From Ruminococcaceae bacterium UBA5396 (GTDB taxonomy: Bacteria; Bacillota; Clostridia; Oscillospirales; Acutalibacteraceae): a stretch of DNA of 14,137 nt. The notes beneath the pieces were generated by a model that saw only the letters and a program-made list of their open reading frames with translations, did not search any database and was not told where the DNA came from. Positions 13,932-14,137 of the stretch are shown here, one piece after another. The stretch spans positions 2,741-16,877 of the forward strand of contig DHOG01000163.1 in assembly GCA_002410715.1 (NCBI GenBank), written 5' to 3'. Positions within the stretch are counted from its first letter, which is position 1; the number at the start of each line of letters is the position of its first letter. The translations under genes were made by a program, and so were the position numbers.

Positions 13932-14137
13932 ATGAGAGCTTCTTTTTTAGGGTTTGAAATAGCAAAAAAAGCTTTAAACGCCAGCCAAAAGGGACTTGAT
14001 GTGGTTGGTCAAAATATTTCCAATGTTAATACCGAAGGTTATACCAGACAACGGGTTGATTTGTGCGCTGTAGCATCTGAAAGAGGATCTTATTTTTATT
14101 CAAATTCCACGACAGCCGATGTTGGGCTTGGTGTAGC
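13932..14137 (+). CDS. flgK: Hook-filament junction protein FlgK, N-terminal part (cut by window end)
   Basis: FlgK is the first junction protein added to the finished hook, replacing the FlgD cap. The visible 68 residues begin MRASFLGFEIAKKALNASQK and continue with GLDVVGQNISNVNTEGYTRQ, the FlgK signature (FlgE and rod proteins have NNIAN and no TRQR). The frame is open to the window edge, so the gene is truncated there rather than broken. ATG 13932 has AAAGGAAAGGA at 13911-13921, 10 bp upstream; nearby TTG codons at 13923-13930 are alternative starts but add nothing conserved. It closes the flgM-flgN-flgK order known from Bacillus. Confidence 0.93.
   Translation, partial: MRASFLGFEIAKKALNASQKGLDVVGQNISNVNTEGYTRQRVDLCAVASERGSYFYSNSTTADVGLGV

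Noticed and set aside
1..14137. Search for mobile elements, CRISPR, tRNA, defence or secondary systems
   Set aside because: All coding space is filled by flagellar genes in one direction; no repeats, integrase-like frames or RNA genes are seen.

Overview
The window is a stretch of flagellar biosynthesis genes, all on the + strand, from a low-to-moderate GC Gram-positive bacterium of the Clostridia type. Several things point there: the gene order fliK-flgD-TIGR02530-flgE-fliM-fliY-cheY-fliO-fliPQR-flhB-flhA-fliA; a CheC/FliN hybrid FliY in place of a plain FliN; strong AAGGAGG-type ribosome binding sites; frequent TTG/GTG starts; and no P-ring or L-ring genes. The exact genus cannot be read from the sequence.

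Layout. (1) 1-2650, hook-building genes: the 3' part of fliK (hook length control), flgD (hook cap), a small conserved flagellar protein of unknown role (TIGR02530 family), and flgE (hook). (2) 2651-2814: a 164-bp gap without a gene, holding a long quasi-palindrome with two mutually exclusive foldings. In many relatives flbD/swrD, motA/motB and fliL lie here; none is present. (3) 2815-5312, switch and signalling: fliM, fliY, cheY. (4) 5324-10687, the membrane export gate: fliO, fliP, fliQ, fliR, flhB, flhA, with short or overlapping junctions. (5) 10749-11507: fliA/sigD, the flagellar sigma factor, directly after flhA, without the flhF/flhG and chemotaxis genes usually found between them. (6) 11521-12983: two rod genes of the flgF/flgG type. 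(7) 12984-14137: flgM (anti-sigma), flgN (chaperone) and the 5' end of flgK (hook-filament junction), preceded by a good match to a SigD/FliA-type promoter.

The genes describe an assembly order: switch and export gate, then rod, hook, and junction. The regulatory circuit is visible in the window: fliA encodes the sigma factor, its probable promoter drives flgM, and FlgM should hold FliA inactive until it is exported through the gate encoded upstream.

I see no undescribed multi-gene system. The points that merit a second look are the two-state hairpin after flgE, an eight-G run serving as the flhB ribosome binding site, the flgM promoter and leader, the altered CheY-binding peptide of FliM together with its absence from FliY, and the genes missing from the usual order.
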